From: an uncultured Collinsella sp.
GTDB taxonomy: Bacteria; Actinomycetota; Coriobacteriia; Coriobacteriales; Coriobacteriaceae
NCBI GenBank assembly: GCA_900756765.1
Contig: CAAELE010000035.1
Location: 1-14,951, forward strand
Direction of reading: 5' to 3'
DNA: 14,951 nucleotides
Both the position numbers and the translations under genes were made by a program. Of this stretch, positions 14,933-14,951 are shown piece by piece; positions within the stretch are counted from its first letter, which is position 1, and every line of letters starts with the position of its first letter. A model generated the notes under the pieces. That model did no database searches. It was not told the DNA's origin and worked only from the letters and a program-made list of their open reading frames with translations.

Positions 14933-14951
14933 CATGCCAATTTGTTCGCTC

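Noticed and set aside
14903..14951. Possible start of a further gene (ATG 14903 with GAGG just upstream)
   Set aside because: The ATG and the GAGG lie inside the 17-pair terminator hairpin, which explains both; the frame is cut by the window end and cannot be judged.

Overview
The window looks like chromosomal DNA of a coriobacterial actinomycete, most likely Collinsella or a close relative. The basis is roughly 60% GC by eye, GTG starts beside ATG starts, good Shine-Dalgarno sites, and gene content typical of host-associated Coriobacteriia. This is inference from style; no search was run.

Layout. Bases 2-118 are the 3' end of an IS3-family (IS150-like) transposase, followed by its right inverted repeat and a hairpin terminator. 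A large soluble protein of unknown function with a TPR-like C-terminal region follows (319-2760). Next come a promoter, a tRNA-Ser(GCT) gene with encoded CCA (2853-2943) and its terminator. A D,D-carboxypeptidase gene on the minus strand (3077-4417) is divergent from a vanR/vanS-type two-component pair (4615-6574). A single pstB (6678-7553) is followed by a phoB/phoR-type pair (7618-9774) closed by a hairpin. A three-gene tyrosine-kinase module (Wzz/CpsC-like, CpsD-like BY-kinase, CpsB-like PHP phosphatase; 9951-12038) leads into a GNAT acetyltransferase (12078-12578). A repeat-rich gap and htpG (12778-14802) end the window, with a run of hairpins after htpG.

How the genes may work together. 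The middle of the window is an envelope and nutrient sensing block. The VanRS-like pair shares an intergenic region with a peptidoglycan carboxypeptidase, and that region holds an 11-bp-phased direct repeat of the sort bound by OmpR/PhoB-family regulators. PstB with PhoBR is the classic phosphate-starvation partnership, but pstS, pstC, pstA and phoU are absent from the window. The Wzz/CpsD/CpsB trio is the usual phosphoregulatory circuit for capsule or exopolysaccharide chain length, but no glycosyltransferases sit beside it.

I saw no CRISPR array, rRNA, prophage or clear defence system. The least explained items are the 813-residue protein, the inverted copy of the tRNA T-arm, the paired TATCGATA palindromes before pstB, the degenerate oligomerisation motif of the CpsD-like kinase, and the repeat-like gap before htpG. 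No intergenic stretch exceeds 300 bases.
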